Shown here piece by piece: positions 25,773 through 34,240 of a stretch of 45,575 nt of DNA (its first letter is position 1; the number at the start of each line of letters is the position of its first letter). Under the pieces are notes generated by a model. It was not told where the DNA came from and did no database searches. It saw nothing but the letters and a program-made list of their open reading frames with translations. The DNA comes from Paenibacillus zanthoxyli JH29 (GTDB lineage Bacteria > Bacillota > Bacilli > Paenibacillales > Paenibacillaceae). A program made the translations under genes and the position numbers. The DNA is taken from assembly GCF_000520715.1 (NCBI RefSeq), contig NZ_ASSD01000662.1, positions 1 through 45,575 on the forward strand, read 5' to 3'.

Positions 25773-25988
25773 GTGGCCAAAGAAGATGTCATTGAGGTGG
25801 AAGGCACTGTCATTGAACCGTTGCCGAATGCAACGTTTAAGGTTGAGCTGGAGAACGGTCATCAGATTCTTGCCCACGTATCCGGTAAGCTGCGGATGCA
25901 CTTTATCCGTATTTTGACCGGTGACAAAGTGGTCGTACAGTTATCGCCTTATGATTTAACTAAAGGTCGTATAACTTACCGTAAATAG
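25773..25988 (+). CDS. infA: translation initiation factor IF-1
   Basis: 71-residue OB-fold factor that occupies the A site during initiation. GTG start after aaaggagaa; the sequence is almost the same as B. subtilis IF-1, including [16 protein letters not shown] and [10 protein letters not shown]. It starts 2 bp after the KOW gene. Confidence 0.98.
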   Translation: MAKEDVIEVEGTVIEPLPNATFKVELENGHQILAHVSGKLRMHFIRILTGDKVVVQLSPYDLTKGRITYRK

Positions 25989-25989
25989 A

Positions 25990-26219
<230 letters not shown>

Positions 26220-26239
26220 AGAAGGGGGTGTAGCGTAAA

Positions 26240-26608
26240 ATGGCTCGTATAGCTGGAGTGGATTTGCCACGTGACAAACGCGTTGAGATCGCCTTGACTT
26301 ATATTTTCGGAATCGGTAGAACGACTTCCCAGAAAATTCTTAAAGAAACAGGGATCGATGTTAATACACGTGTCCGTGATTTGACGGAAGATGAAGTCAG
26401 CAAACTACGTGAAACGATCGACAAATCGGTCAAAGTGGAAGGCGACCTGCGTCGTGAAATTTCCTTGAATATTAAACGTCTTACCGAGATTGGCTGCTAC
26501 CGCGGTGTTCGTCACCGTCGCGGCTTGCCGGTTCGCGGTCAACGTACCAAGACAAATGCCCGTACCCGGAAAGGCCCGCGTCGTACGGTAGCAAACAAGA
26601 AGAAATAA
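26240..26608 (+). CDS. rpsM: 30S ribosomal protein S13
   Basis: Head protein that contacts P-site tRNA and the 50S bridge, 122 residues. The N-terminal helix-two-turn-helix region ([26 protein letters not shown]) and C-terminal [15 protein letters not shown] tail are diagnostic. Preceded by agaagggggtg. Confidence 0.98.
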   Translation: MARIAGVDLPRDKRVEIALTYIFGIGRTTSQKILKETGIDVNTRVRDLTEDEVSKLRETIDKSVKVEGDLRREISLNIKRLTEIGCYRGVRHRRGLPVRGQRTKTNARTRKGPRRTVANKKK

Positions 26609-26627
26609 TAAGGGGGGATAAGAGACA

Positions 26628-27023
26628 ATGGCTAAACCGAAAAAAGTCGTACGTACGAAACGTCGCGATCGTAAAAATATCGAATCCGGCGTGGCACATA
26701 TCCGTTCCACGTTCAACAATACCATCGTTACCATCACGGATCCTCACGGCAACGCTATTTCCTGGGCAAGCTCCGGCGGCCAAGGATTTAAAGGTTCCCG
26801 TAAGTCGACTCCGTTCGCTGCCCAAATGGCGGCAGAAGTTGCAGCTAAGGCAGCTATGGAGCACGGCATGAAGAATGTTGAAGTTATGGTTAAAGGACCG
26901 GGCGCGGGCCGTGAGGCAGCCATCCGTTCCCTTCAAGCCGCTGGCCTTGAAGTTAACCTCATTAAAGACGTCACTCCGGTTCCGCATAATGGATGCCGTC
27001 CGCCGAAACGTCGCCGCGTATAG
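26628..27023 (+). CDS. rpsK: 30S ribosomal protein S11
   Basis: Platform protein next to the E-site mRNA, 131 residues. [17 protein letters not shown] and the C-terminal [16 protein letters not shown] block are characteristic. Follows rpsM by 19 bp with aaggggggat. Confidence 0.98.
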   Translation: MAKPKKVVRTKRRDRKNIESGVAHIRSTFNNTIVTITDPHGNAISWASSGGQGFKGSRKSTPFAAQMAAEVAAKAAMEHGMKNVEVMVKGPGAGREAAIRSLQAAGLEVNLIKDVTPVPHNGCRPPKRRRV

Positions 27024-27153
27024 TGAATCAGCGATGTAAATGTGGTATAAATCCGGCAACATTTGCTAATAATGGTTGTTTAGGCATACTACATGATACA
27101 CCTGATGGGGTGACAGTTTCATATAGGAGCGACGTTGAAGGAGGGTTACACTC

Positions 27154-28098
27154 GTGATAGAAATCGAAAAGCCGAAGATTGAGACCGTAGAAGCTAATGA
27201 TGAAGGAACCTATGGGAAATTCGTAGTAGAACCGCTGGAACGTGGATATGGCACGACTCTGGGGAACTCGCTTCGCCGGATCCTGCTGTCCTCCCTTCCG
27301 GGAGCCGCAGTGACCTCGGTCCAAATTGACGGCGTTCTGCATGAGTTCTCCACCGTTCCCGGCGTAATGGAAGACGTGACCGAAATCATTTTGAACCTCA
27401 AAGCTCTTTCCCTGAAGATTCATTCAGATGAAGAGAAAGTGTTCGAGATTGATGCTGAAGGGGAAGGCGTCGTAACCGCAGGTGACATCCGTGCGGACAG
27501 CGATGTTGAGATCCTTAACCCGGACCTTCATATTGCAACGCTGGGACCTGGCGCGAGACTTCACATGCGTATTTTTGCAGGCCGGGGTCGCGGCTATGTC
27601 CAAGCGGACCGTAACAAGCGCGAAGACCAGCCGATCGGTGTCATTCCGGTAGATTCCATCTACACTCCGATTTCCCGTGTGAACTACACAATCGACAACA
27701 CCCGTGTCGGTCAAGTGACCAACTACGACAAGTTGACGATGGAAATTTGGACAGATGGCAGCATCAGACCGGAGGAAGCCGTCAGCCTTGGAGCCAAAAT
27801 TTTGAATGAGCATCTTGTTTTGTTCGTAGGCCTTACGGATGAAGCGAAGGATGCCGAAATTATGGTTGAAAAAGAAGAAGACAAAAAAGAAAAAGTGCTT
27901 GAGATGACAATCGAAGAGCTGGATCTTTCGGTCCGTTCCTACAACTGTCTCAAACGCGCCGGCATCAATACGGTGCAGGAGCTTACCACGAAAACGGAAG
28001 AAGATATGATGAAGGTCCGCAACCTGGGCCGCAAATCTTTGGAAGAAGTTCAGGAAAAGCTCGAAGAGCTCGGTTTGGGTCTTCGTACCGAAGAATAA
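27154..28098 (+). CDS. rpoA: RNA polymerase alpha subunit
   Basis: 314-residue alpha subunit. The N-terminal dimerisation domain carries [21 protein letters not shown]; a linker rich in charged residues follows near 235-250; the C-terminal domain (250-314) has the DNA- and activator-binding helices around [17 protein letters not shown] and [13 protein letters not shown] start fixed by gaaggagggt. A 130-bp spacer precedes it. Confidence 0.99.
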   Translation: MIEIEKPKIETVEANDEGTYGKFVVEPLERGYGTTLGNSLRRILLSSLPGAAVTSVQIDGVLHEFSTVPGVMEDVTEIILNLKALSLKIHSDEEKVFEIDAEGEGVVTAGDIRADSDVEILNPDLHIATLGPGARLHMRIFAGRGRGYVQADRNKREDQPIGVIPVDSIYTPISRVNYTIDNTRVGQVTNYDKLTMEIWTDGSIRPEEAVSLGAKILNEHLVLFVGLTDEAKDAEIMVEKEEDKKEKVLEMTIEELDLSVRSYNCLKRAGINTVQELTTKTEEDMMKVRNLGRKSLEEVQEKLEELGLGLRTEE

Positions 28099-28131
28099 GC
28101 GTAAGATTGACGAAGTAGAGGAGGGAAAAAC

Positions 28132-28497
28132 ATGGCATACCAAAAGTTGGGCCGTGATTCCAGTGCGCGTAAAGCATTGTTCCGCGACTTGGTAACGGAC
28201 CTGTTCTTGTACGAGCGCATCCAAACCACGGAAGCGAAAGCGAAAGAAGTTCGTACCATCGCCGAAAAACTGATCACGAAAGCGAAGAAGGGCGATCTGC
28301 ATGCCCGTCGTCAAGTAGCTGCATTCGTACGCCGCGAAACTGCCGACGGAGAGCAGGATGCAATTCAAAAACTGTTCGCTGAAATCGCACCGCGCTATAC
28401 GGAACGTCCAGGCGGATACACTCGTATCCTGAAGCTCGGACCTCGTCGCGGCGACTCGGCACCTATGGTTTACCTTGAACTGGTAGATCGTGCCTAG
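28132..28497 (+). CDS. rplQ: 50S ribosomal protein L17
   Basis: 121-residue protein near the tunnel exit, the last gene of the alpha-operon unit. Conserved N-terminus ([19 protein letters not shown]) and C-terminal [17 protein letters not shown]. Preceded by gaggaggg. In B. subtilis ecfA-ecfA-ecfT follow; they are missing here. Confidence 0.98.
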   Translation: MAYQKLGRDSSARKALFRDLVTDLFLYERIQTTEAKAKEVRTIAEKLITKAKKGDLHARRQVAAFVRRETADGEQDAIQKLFAEIAPRYTERPGGYTRILKLGPRRGDSAPMVYLELVDRA

Positions 28498-28720
28498 TTA
28501 ATGGCAGCAAGCTTGATTTCCCGATTGCCCCTGTTATCCATCTCTTTTGGAGAAGGGTAGGGGAATGATCCGCGTTATTGTATCAGTGGAATATGGCCCG
28601 GCTCTTCTTTCGGAGAGGCGGCGTCATGTCCCGGCTCCTACCGACGGCGTGATCTACCGGATATCTGCATAGGTGTCCGCCAGTCGTGCAGTAAACCGCG
28701 GAAATCCGCTTGTTCAATGG

Positions 28721-28750
28721 AAGGAGCTCCCGAAGGGGCTTCTTTTTTTT
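28721..28750 (+). terminator. intrinsic terminator after rplQ
   Basis: An imperfect stem (aaggagctccc against ggggcttct, with G-U pairs and one mismatch) around a gaa loop is followed by eight T (28743-28750). It ends the alpha operon transcript. Confidence 0.8.
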
Positions 28751-28847
28751 GAAATATAAGAGTTCATAAGCTCTGAGCTTATCTCTGGCCTTATATTTCT
28801 GCGAGAAACGGGTGCCCCCCTCCTGTGAGGACGGCGCCGCCGTTTCT
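28751..28847 (+). promoter_or_regulatory. nested hairpins in the truA leader
   Basis: Structure 1: outer stem gaaatataag/cttatatttc (28751-28760, 28790-28799) encloses ataagct/agcttat (28766-28772, 28776-28782). Structure 2: agaaacgg/ccgtttct (28804-28811, 28840-28847) encloses gtgcc/ggcgc and cctc/gagg. Structure 2 ends 5 bp before the truA ribosome binding site. A leader with a control role is possible but unproven. Confidence 0.4.
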
Positions 28848-28866
28848 TCTTGGGAGGAGAGCCGAA

Positions 28867-29643
28867 ATGCGTAATCTATTCATGAAAGTCACCTATGACG
28901 GTACGAACTATGACGGCTTTCAGACTCAGCCCGAAGGCAATACAGTTCAGGATAAGCTGGAACAGGCTATTGCCCATCTGACAGGTGAAGTGTTGAAGAT
29001 TACCGCTTCTGGACGTACGGATGCCGGCGTTCACGCATATGGACAGCCTTTTAATTTTGAGACAGCCTCGCGCATTCCGCTTGAGCGCTGGTGTTTGGCG
29101 CTGAACGCGCGTCTGCCGGAAGATATCGTGGTTACGGAAGCGCACGAAGTGCCGCTCTCTTTCCATTCCCGCCGGGCTGCCAAGCGGAAGACCTATCGAT
29201 ACACGATCAATGGCAACCGGTTTCCGGATCCTTTTCAGCGGCGATTTCAGTTTCATCATCCCGTAGCGCTTAATGTGAAGGCAATGGAGCAGGGGCTGCA
29301 ACCTCTAATCGGCACCTACGACTACACTTCTTTCGCATCGCGGAAATCGACGAAGACCTCACATGTCCGTACAATTTACGAGGCGTATATGGAGATTGAC
29401 CGAAGCATGTGCAGACCAGGATCGTCCGATCAGGGAGTCATTCACACTTATATTACCGGCAGCGGGTTTTTGCAGCATATGGTACGGATCATCATGGGTA
29501 CGCTGATTCAAGTGGGAGAGGGCAAACGCCGGCCGGAGACCATAGCGGACATTCTGGCGGCATGCGACCGGGCTGCCGCCGGCCCGACCGCAGTGGCCAA
29601 GGGATTAGCGCTTTGGAATGTAAGCTACCGGGATGCAGAATGA
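28867..29643 (+). CDS. truA: tRNA pseudouridine(38-40) synthase TruA
   Basis: Makes pseudouridine at positions 38-40 of the tRNA anticodon arm; 258 residues from the ATG at 28867 (MRNLFMKVTYDGTNYDGF). The catalytic aspartate is D52 in ASGRTDAGVHA. The family motifs YRYTINGNRFPDPF and SGFLQHMVRIIMG are present. Ribosome binding site gggagga at 28852-28858. Upstream in-frame codons are rejected because they overlap the leader hairpin. Confidence 0.96.
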   Translation: MRNLFMKVTYDGTNYDGFQTQPEGNTVQDKLEQAIAHLTGEVLKITASGRTDAGVHAYGQPFNFETASRIPLERWCLALNARLPEDIVVTEAHEVPLSFHSRRAAKRKTYRYTINGNRFPDPFQRRFQFHHPVALNVKAMEQGLQPLIGTYDYTSFASRKSTKTSHVRTIYEAYMEIDRSMCRPGSSDQGVIHTYITGSGFLQHMVRIIMGTLIQVGEGKRRPETIADILAACDRAAAGPTAVAKGLALWNVSYRDAE

Positions 29644-29693
29644 GATTCACTGTTATTTTGCTGAAAAAAGACAATTTAATGATCGGAAAACTC

Positions 29694-29722
29694 TTGCACT
29701 CGGTATGTTTATCCTGTAAAAT
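29694..29722 (+). promoter_or_regulatory. sigma-A promoter of rplM-rpsI
   Basis: TTGCAC (29694-29699), 17-bp spacer, TAAAAT (29717-29722), about 140 bp before rplM and just ahead of the L13 leader hairpin. Confidence 0.75.
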
Positions 29723-29733
29723 AAAAGTTGTGT

Positions 29734-29769
29734 TTTCTTGATGGCTATCCCACAGCCCCGATCAAGAAA
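29734..29769 (+). promoter_or_regulatory. L13-leader-like RNA hairpin
   Basis: Stem tttcttgat/atcaagaaa (29734-29742, 29761-29769) continues into ggct/agcc (29743-29746, 29754-29757) with an atcccac loop and a ccg bulge. It lies near the transcript start of rplM-rpsI, as the L13 leader does in B. subtilis. L13 would bind it to limit its own synthesis. Assigned from position and shape, not from a covariance search. Confidence 0.6.
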
Positions 29770-29863
29770 GCCCTAAAAACGCTTTACCTAACAACCAAAA
29801 ATGTAATTTCGATGAGAAATCAGATATACGAGATTTTCGTACGAGAACAAGGAGGAACTATTC

Positions 29864-30301
29864 ATGCGTACCACCTACATGGCGAAGCCGAACGAAGTAG
29901 AACGCAACTGGCATATCATTGATGCCGAAGGCAAAACACTCGGCCGTCTGGCAAGTGAAGCCGCCGCTTTGATCCGCGGCAAACACAAACCGCAATTTAC
30001 CCCTCACGTAGATACTGGCGATTTCGTCATTGTTATCAACGCAGAGAAGATTCATCTGACTGGCAAGAAACTGCAAAATAAGAAATACTACCGTCACTCG
30101 CTGCATCCGGGTGGTCTGAAAGTAACCACAGCTGAAACTTTGCTGAACAGCAAACCTGAGCGTGTAATTGAATCCGCCGTTCACGGTATGATTCCAAAGA
30201 CCCGTCAAGGCAACGCGATGAAGCTGAGATTGAAAGTTTATGCCGGCGCAGAGCATCCACACGCAGCACAAAAACCTGAAGTTTACGAACTTCGCGGATA
30301 A
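29864..30301 (+). CDS. rplM: 50S ribosomal protein L13
   Basis: Early-assembly 50S protein, 145 residues as in B. subtilis. [23 protein letters not shown] and the C-terminal [18 protein letters not shown] are diagnostic. ATG after aaggaggaa. Likely autoregulated through the upstream hairpin. Confidence 0.98.
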   Translation: MRTTYMAKPNEVERNWHIIDAEGKTLGRLASEAAALIRGKHKPQFTPHVDTGDFVIVINAEKIHLTGKKLQNKKYYRHSLHPGGLKVTTAETLLNSKPERVIESAVHGMIPKTRQGNAMKLRLKVYAGAEHPHAAQKPEVYELRG

Positions 30302-30321
30302 GAATAAGGGAGGACAGTTTC

Positions 30322-30714
30322 ATGGCACAAGTACAATACTATGGGACAGGTCGTCGTAAACATTCGGTAGCACGTGTTCGCCTCGTACCGGGTGAAGGAC
30401 GCATTGTCATTAACAAACGCGACATTAACGAATATTTTGGTTTGGAAACACTCAAACTGATTGTAAAACAACCTTTGACTCTGACTGAAACGCTGGGCAG
30501 CTACGATGTTCTGGTTATCGCTCATGGCGGCGGAATTTCCGGCCAAGCTGGCGCAATCCGTCACGGCATTTCCCGCGCTCTGCTGAAAGCAGATCCGGAA
30601 TACCGTTCTTCCTTGAAGAAAGCCGGATTCCTGACTCGTGACCCACGTATGAAGGAACGTAAAAAATACGGCCTCAAGGCTGCACGTCGTGCGCCTCAGT
30701 TCTCGAAACGTTAA
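30322..30714 (+). CDS. rpsI: 30S ribosomal protein S9
   Basis: 130-residue protein whose C-terminal tail (RAPQFSKR) reaches the P-site tRNA; the tail is intact despite the prophage just downstream. Starts 20 bp after rplM with aagggagga. Its terminator at 30740-30774 is also intact. Confidence 0.98.
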   Translation: MAQVQYYGTGRRKHSVARVRLVPGEGRIVINKRDINEYFGLETLKLIVKQPLTLTETLGSYDVLVIAHGGGISGQAGAIRHGISRALLKADPEYRSSLKKAGFLTRDPRMKERKKYGLKAARRAPQFSKR

Positions 30715-30739
30715 AAACCGCTTCACATCAACAAATTTC

Positions 30740-30774
30740 AGCCCTTGGCCTTCATGGTCAGGGGCTTTAATTTT
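30740..30774 (+). terminator. intrinsic terminator after rpsI
   Basis: Eleven-bp stem agcccttggcc (30740-30750) with ggtcaggggct (30756-30766), loop ttcat, G-U pairs allowed, followed by a T-rich tail. It marks the last clearly chromosomal element before the prophage. Confidence 0.8.
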
Positions 30775-30790
30775 GTCTGTAATTTAGCCG

Positions 30791-30841
30791 TGACCATATT
30801 TTGACCATATTTTATTTACTTCGATCAAGCGTGACCACATT
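30791..30841. repeat. TGACCATATT direct repeats beside the integrase gene
   Basis: TGACCATATT occurs at 30791-30800 and 30802-30811, with a variant TGACCACATT at 30832-30841 inside the integrase 3' end. An inverted short copy, ATGGTCA, lies at 30755-30761 in the rpsI terminator. These look like integrase arm-type binding sites next to attL. Confidence 0.5.
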
Positions 30842-32008
30842 GGATCCGGTAATCGGAGCATCAGACTCCATGAATTTTTCAAACCGGTTCGCCTTCTTTT
30901 CTTTGACCGTAGAGGTGACATGAGTATAAATATCCATTGTCATCTTTATGTCTGAGTGGCCCAATTGTTCTTGAACTTCTTTGATTGTTGCCCCTGCTTC
31001 AAACTGCATAGAAGCGTGAGTGTGCCGCAATCCGTGTACAGTTATGGGGTGCAGTTTATGCTTCTCTATCAAAGCTTTCAGCAGATCATTCAAGTAAGCC
31101 AGCCTGATCGGAGTGACTCCATCTTCCCGGGTGAATAGGAATTTAATCGGTTCGTTTTGGGCTTCGGCTAATTGCCGCTCCTTTTTCGCTGTAAGGAGTT
31201 TTCGCAAAATCCTCAGAGTAGTATTATCCGCCTTGAGGACACGCCTTGAAGCAGCTGTTTTGGAGGTTAAGGCATGAAATACGTTATCCTCAAAGAAGAG
31301 CGTCTTGTTTAGTGCTATAGTTTTGTCTCGGAAATTAATATCAAGTTCTCCGATTGCATGGACTTCGCCTTTCCGCGCTCCTGTATAGATCAATGTGTGG
31401 AACATGGCATAATCCCTGAAATCACATTCGGCTTTGGCAATTGCTAAAAACTTTTTCAATTCGTGCTTTTCCCAATAATTTCGGTCAGATCCTTCAGAAG
31501 CAAAATGTTCTTCTTCCCTCTTTGGGATCTTAGCTTTTTTCATCGGGTTGGTCTTAATGATATCTTGTTCGATTGCGTACTCAAATATCTGATTTGCATA
31601 CATTTTCATATCGTGAACCGATTTTATTTTTTTAGCCATCTTATTAACAACTTCTTGGCAATAGCTTTTAGTGATGTCCACCATCTTTAGTTTTCCGAAG
31701 TGCGGCAGAAGTTGACCCTTGAACTTGCACCGTACCGCTTTTCTTGTGCTCGGCTTGAAGCTCGGCGAATTTGTGGCATACCATTGTTCGTATACTTGCT
31801 CAAACGTCATATTCTTGTCTTGTACGAGAAAAGTACCGTCAGCAATTTCTTTTTCTGTCTGAGCTGCGTCGAGTTGCGCTTCTTTCTTCGTATTGAACCC
31901 TCGCTTGGTTGACTGCTTCCGCTTCCCCGTTTCCGGATTGATTGTCCCGTAATACTTGTACAACCAGCGCGGGCCATCCTTTGTATTGTATTTTTGAAAA
32001 CTTGCCAC
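30812..32008 (-). CDS. int: phage integrase, tyrosine recombinase
   Basis: 398-residue site-specific recombinase that inserts and excises the prophage. The N-terminal arm-binding domain (about 1-60) is followed by a SAM-like core-binding domain (about 65-155) and a catalytic domain with R212 (GARKGE), K250, H325 and R328 (HGLRH), H351 (LGHSDI) and the nucleophile Y361 (MDIYTHV). All catalytic residues are present. GTG start set by ggagg 7 bp upstream. Its 3' end faces rpsI and abuts TGACCATATT repeats. Confidence 0.95.
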   Translation of the reverse strand: MASFQKYNTKDGPRWLYKYYGTINPETGKRKQSTKRGFNTKKEAQLDAAQTEKEIADGTFLVQDKNMTFEQVYEQWYATNSPSFKPSTRKAVRCKFKGQLLPHFGKLKMVDITKSYCQEVVNKMAKKIKSVHDMKMYANQIFEYAIEQDIIKTNPMKKAKIPKREEEHFASEGSDRNYWEKHELKKFLAIAKAECDFRDYAMFHTLIYTGARKGEVHAIGELDINFRDKTIALNKTLFFEDNVFHALTSKTAASRRVLKADNTTLRILRKLLTAKKERQLAEAQNEPIKFLFTREDGVTPIRLAYLNDLLKALIEKHKLHPITVHGLRHTHASMQFEAGATIKEVQEQLGHSDIKMTMDIYTHVTSTVKEKKANRFEKFMESDAPITGSNVVTLDRSK

Positions 32009-32020
32009 TATAAATCCTCC

Positions 32021-32902
32021 TTACCAATCCAGTTTTCGAATTATTGCCTGATCTCGGGCAATCAACATATCCACATCACGCATGTGGATGATAAAAGTAT
32101 TTCGCGATAATCCATACCTGCGTACCAGTTCGTAGACCATCAGAGTCACCTTGCCGTCAAAGCAAATAACATCGCCGATAGAAACGGGAGTGCCGAAATA
32201 ATTTCGTAACTCTTCTTCGCCGATTTCTTGAAACCGTTCGCCGATCGGTAATTCAATTTCGCGGCAGTTAATGAGCGTCCATTCGTCGAGAATTATAATT
32301 AGTTGTGATGGTCCGTCATACGTTCCAGATGGATCGTAAAAGGCCATGATTTGCGTTTTGTCGGCCACACGACAATTCACCTCCTTTCCAAGTTTCGCTG
32401 CAGCCGCCTCAGTTGTCATAGCGCCTTCATACTCACGTCTCATTATCTGGTTATACCGCTTACTGGCAAGCTCTGTCCCGACCGTAAACGTCTCAGCAAG
32501 TTGCTGCACAGCCTGTTTGCGGTCCGGAGAGAGTTCCAGGCACTCAATCATAAAGAAAGGGAGTAGGGCATAAAGGATGAATTGTTCTGCGTCTTCTTCT
32601 TGGTATTGAACAAACGGCTTTGGCAGCAATAATTGATTGCCTTCATGCCGTAACAAATGCCCCAACTCATGAAGGAAGTCTCCGCGTTGCTTTTGGGGCG
32701 TCCCTCTCTCGTCCAGAATGATTACGTGTTTACCTGATCTCAGACGATGCGACATGCTCGTGATTCTCGCGTATTCGATTTTGATAGTTAAGCCTTTACT
32801 AATAGTCGGGACCGTAATGTCTTCTGGAGTCAAGATGTCATGTTGTATGTATAACTGCTCCACAAAATCCTCCAAGTGGGTCTTTTTGTAATGTTTAAAC
32901 AT
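32021..32902 (-). CDS. ImmA/IrrE-family metallopeptidase
   Basis: 293 residues from the ATG at 32902, behind ggaggt. A longer frame opens upstream but lacks a ribosome binding site and family similarity. The zinc-protease motif HELGH lies at 78-82. ImmA-type peptidases in phages and ICEBs1 cleave the partner repressor to trigger excision; here the partner would be the XRE repressor encoded just upstream. The C-terminal 150 residues are not recognised and may sense a signal. Confidence 0.85.
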   Translation of the reverse strand: MFKHYKKTHLEDFVEQLYIQHDILTPEDITVPTISKGLTIKIEYARITSMSHRLRSGKHVIILDERGTPQKQRGDFLHELGHLLRHEGNQLLLPKPFVQYQEEDAEQFILYALLPFFMIECLELSPDRKQAVQQLAETFTVGTELASKRYNQIMRREYEGAMTTEAAAAKLGKEVNCRVADKTQIMAFYDPSGTYDGPSQLIIILDEWTLINCREIELPIGERFQEIGEEELRNYFGTPVSIGDVICFDGKVTLMVYELVRRYGLSRNTFIIHMRDVDMLIARDQAIIRKLDW

Positions 32903-32978
32903 AGCTACCTCCCGAATGCGAATATTTGTTCGTATGTATAGGTATGCAGAATCAGCCTGATAGCTGATGCTACAGAAA

Positions 32979-33389
32979 TTATTTTTCTTCAGTTTGATCG
33001 GATTCAGCTGCACGTTTGATGATTTCCCAGACCTTTTGAAGATCTCGCTTGCGCTCTTCTGGCGCCTCCAAGTAGTCTTTAAAAAATACACCGTGTTCCG
33101 GATTATTGATGAAAGCTTCAAACTCGGCCAATTCTGCGGGACTTAGTTTTGTCTCTTCAGGATTGTCATTTCCGCCTCTCGCTTCGTTTTCCACCATCTT
33201 TTCAAGTTCGTCAATTGTGATCCCAAGCCCTTTTGTGACCTTTAATACATTATCAATTGCTGCGCCACCGACTCCACGATTAAGCATTGATTGAAGGGTC
33301 GTCGGTGGAAGGCCAATATGTTCGGCAAAAGCTCGTCTGCTATATCCTTTCTCCTCAATCAACCGAGCTAAGATTTTGGCTCTCTCCAC
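32979..33389 (-). CDS. XRE-family phage repressor (CI-like)
   Basis: 136 residues. An N-terminal helix-turn-helix (about 8-60, with YSRRAFAEHIGLPPTTLQSML) is followed by an acidic C-terminal region that has no LexA-type peptidase motif. Lack of a self-cleavage domain and the adjacent ImmA-like gene suggest induction by the peptidase. GTG start after ggaggttt. Divergent from the Cro-like gene across an operator region with three similar sites. Confidence 0.85.
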   Translation of the reverse strand: MERAKILARLIEEKGYSRRAFAEHIGLPPTTLQSMLNRGVGGAAIDNVLKVTKGLGITIDELEKMVENEARGGNDNPEETKLSPAELAEFEAFINNPEHGVFFKDYLEAPEERKRDLQKVWEIIKRAAESDQTEEK

Positions 33390-33437
33390 AGTATTTAAAC
33401 CTCCGTTTATTTTGTACGCTATTTCGTATATAGGTAC

Positions 33438-33466
33438 ATATTACAGTATCTCTTTAGGATTGTAAA
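33438..33466 (-). promoter_or_regulatory. leftward promoter for repressor and lysogeny genes
   Basis: On the minus strand TTTACA (33466-33461), 17-bp spacer and TAATAT (33443-33438), about 50 bp before the repressor start. A shifted alternative, TTGTAT with TACTGT, overlaps it. Operator site A at 33475-33490 lies just upstream, placed for autoregulation. Confidence 0.6.
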
Positions 33467-33474
33467 TACAAAAT

Positions 33475-33565
33475 GAACGAAATATGGTTCAAATTTCGAT
33501 TTAAACTCTTGACCATGAACTAAATATCGTTTATAGTTCGAATCAGGATGAACGAAATTACGTTC
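33475..33565. promoter_or_regulatory. phage operator region, three 16-bp sites
   Basis: Site A gaacgaaatatggttc (33475-33490), site B gaactaaatatcgttt (33517-33532) and site C gaacgaaattacgttc (33550-33565) share the pattern GAACnAAATATnGTTC with dyad ends. Site B lies between the -35 and -10 of the rightward promoter, and site C lies just after it. This is the expected layout for repressor and Cro control. Confidence 0.75.
33509..33537 (+). promoter_or_regulatory. rightward early promoter
   Basis: TTGACC (33509-33514), 17-bp spacer, TATAGT (33532-33537), 47 bp before the Cro-like gene. Operator B fills the spacer, so a bound repressor would block RNA polymerase. Confidence 0.7.
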
Positions 33566-33583
33566 AAGAGAGGGGGCTACTAA

Positions 33584-33835
33584 ATGCCTTACACCAATCT
33601 TCGTTCAGAAATGGAAAAGAGGGGGGTGACAATTTCAGATATTTCAAGAGGCTTGAAAATGAGAAGAGCGACTGTCAGCGACAAAATACACGGGAAATAC
33701 AGGTTTTACTACGATGAAGTCCAGAAGATAAAAAATGAATTTTTCCCTGACTGCGAAATCGAGTACCTATTTTCCACGGACATTGAGAAGGAAGGTGCCC
33801 AGAGTGGATTCTCCAATCATCCAAGTCGTTATTGA
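33584..33835 (+). CDS. Cro-like XRE-family regulator
   Basis: 83 residues, mostly one helix-turn-helix domain (about 10-60, with VTISDISRGLKMRRATVSDKI). First rightward gene, opposite the repressor and behind operators B and C, so it likely acts as Cro and represses lysogeny genes. Ribosome binding site agaggggg. The next gene starts inside its 3' end. Confidence 0.82.
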   Translation: MPYTNLRSEMEKRGVTISDISRGLKMRRATVSDKIHGKYRFYYDEVQKIKNEFFPDCEIEYLFSTDIEKEGAQSGFSNHPSRY

Positions 33836-34106
33836 CCCGGATTATGTTCGCCAGCTGGCTAAAGCAGAAATGCAACGACTTATGAAAGATCGCGGTCCTG
33901 GGATTTGGTGGGACATGAAACGGCTGGAGCTTGAACCCTGCCGCAAGCGGGATTGGCTTTTGGAGAACATCCTGCTAAATCCCGCTTTCAAGCAAGAAAT
34001 GAAGGTCATCACTAATAATTGTGATGGTGGACGCTGGATGTTTCGGGGGTTGGAAATGCAGCGTTTCCTGGACGAGCATTTCCACGATCTGAACCGACCT
34101 CGTTAA
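33804..34106 (+). CDS. DUF771-type phage protein (excisionase-like)
   Basis: 100 residues from the GTG at 33804, 8 bp after aaggaagg; a longer frame from 33735 has no such site. The layout IQVVIDPDYVRQL... then CRKRDWLLENILLNP and GGRWMFRGLEMQRFLDEHF matches DUF771 proteins, small winged-helix DNA-binding proteins of Firmicute phages found after cro. Role unknown; an excision or regulatory function is possible. Overlaps the Cro-like gene by 32 bp. Confidence 0.7.
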   Translation: MDSPIIQVVIDPDYVRQLAKAEMQRLMKDRGPGIWWDMKRLELEPCRKRDWLLENILLNPAFKQEMKVITNNCDGGRWMFRGLEMQRFLDEHFHDLNRPR

Positions 34107-34240
34107 TCGTTATCGCCACTCATTGATAAGCTCATACGCATTCGATTTCAGATGGTTTCAAAATATTCCCATGAGCATAGCTTATACACAATCTATTCAC
34201 ATGTGCGTAGGCTTGATTTTAGAGAAAGGAGAAAACAAGG

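Larger units (their letters stand above)
28498..28866 (+). other. rplQ-truA spacer without a gene
   Basis: 369 bp with no credible coding region on either strand. It holds a terminator (28721-28750) and, after it, two nested hairpins (28751-28847) that run up to the truA ribosome binding site. No remnant of ecf transporter genes was recognised. No clear sigma-A promoter was found, although truA should need one after the terminator. Confidence 0.6.

Noticed and set aside
29728-29922. 64-codon plus-strand frame in the rplM leader
   Set aside because: It overlaps the L13-leader hairpin and the rplM start in another frame and has no family features.
32903-33121. N-terminal extension of the ImmA-like peptidase
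   Set aside because: The extension overlaps the repressor gene, is not family-like, and the ATG at 32902 has a strong ggaggt site.
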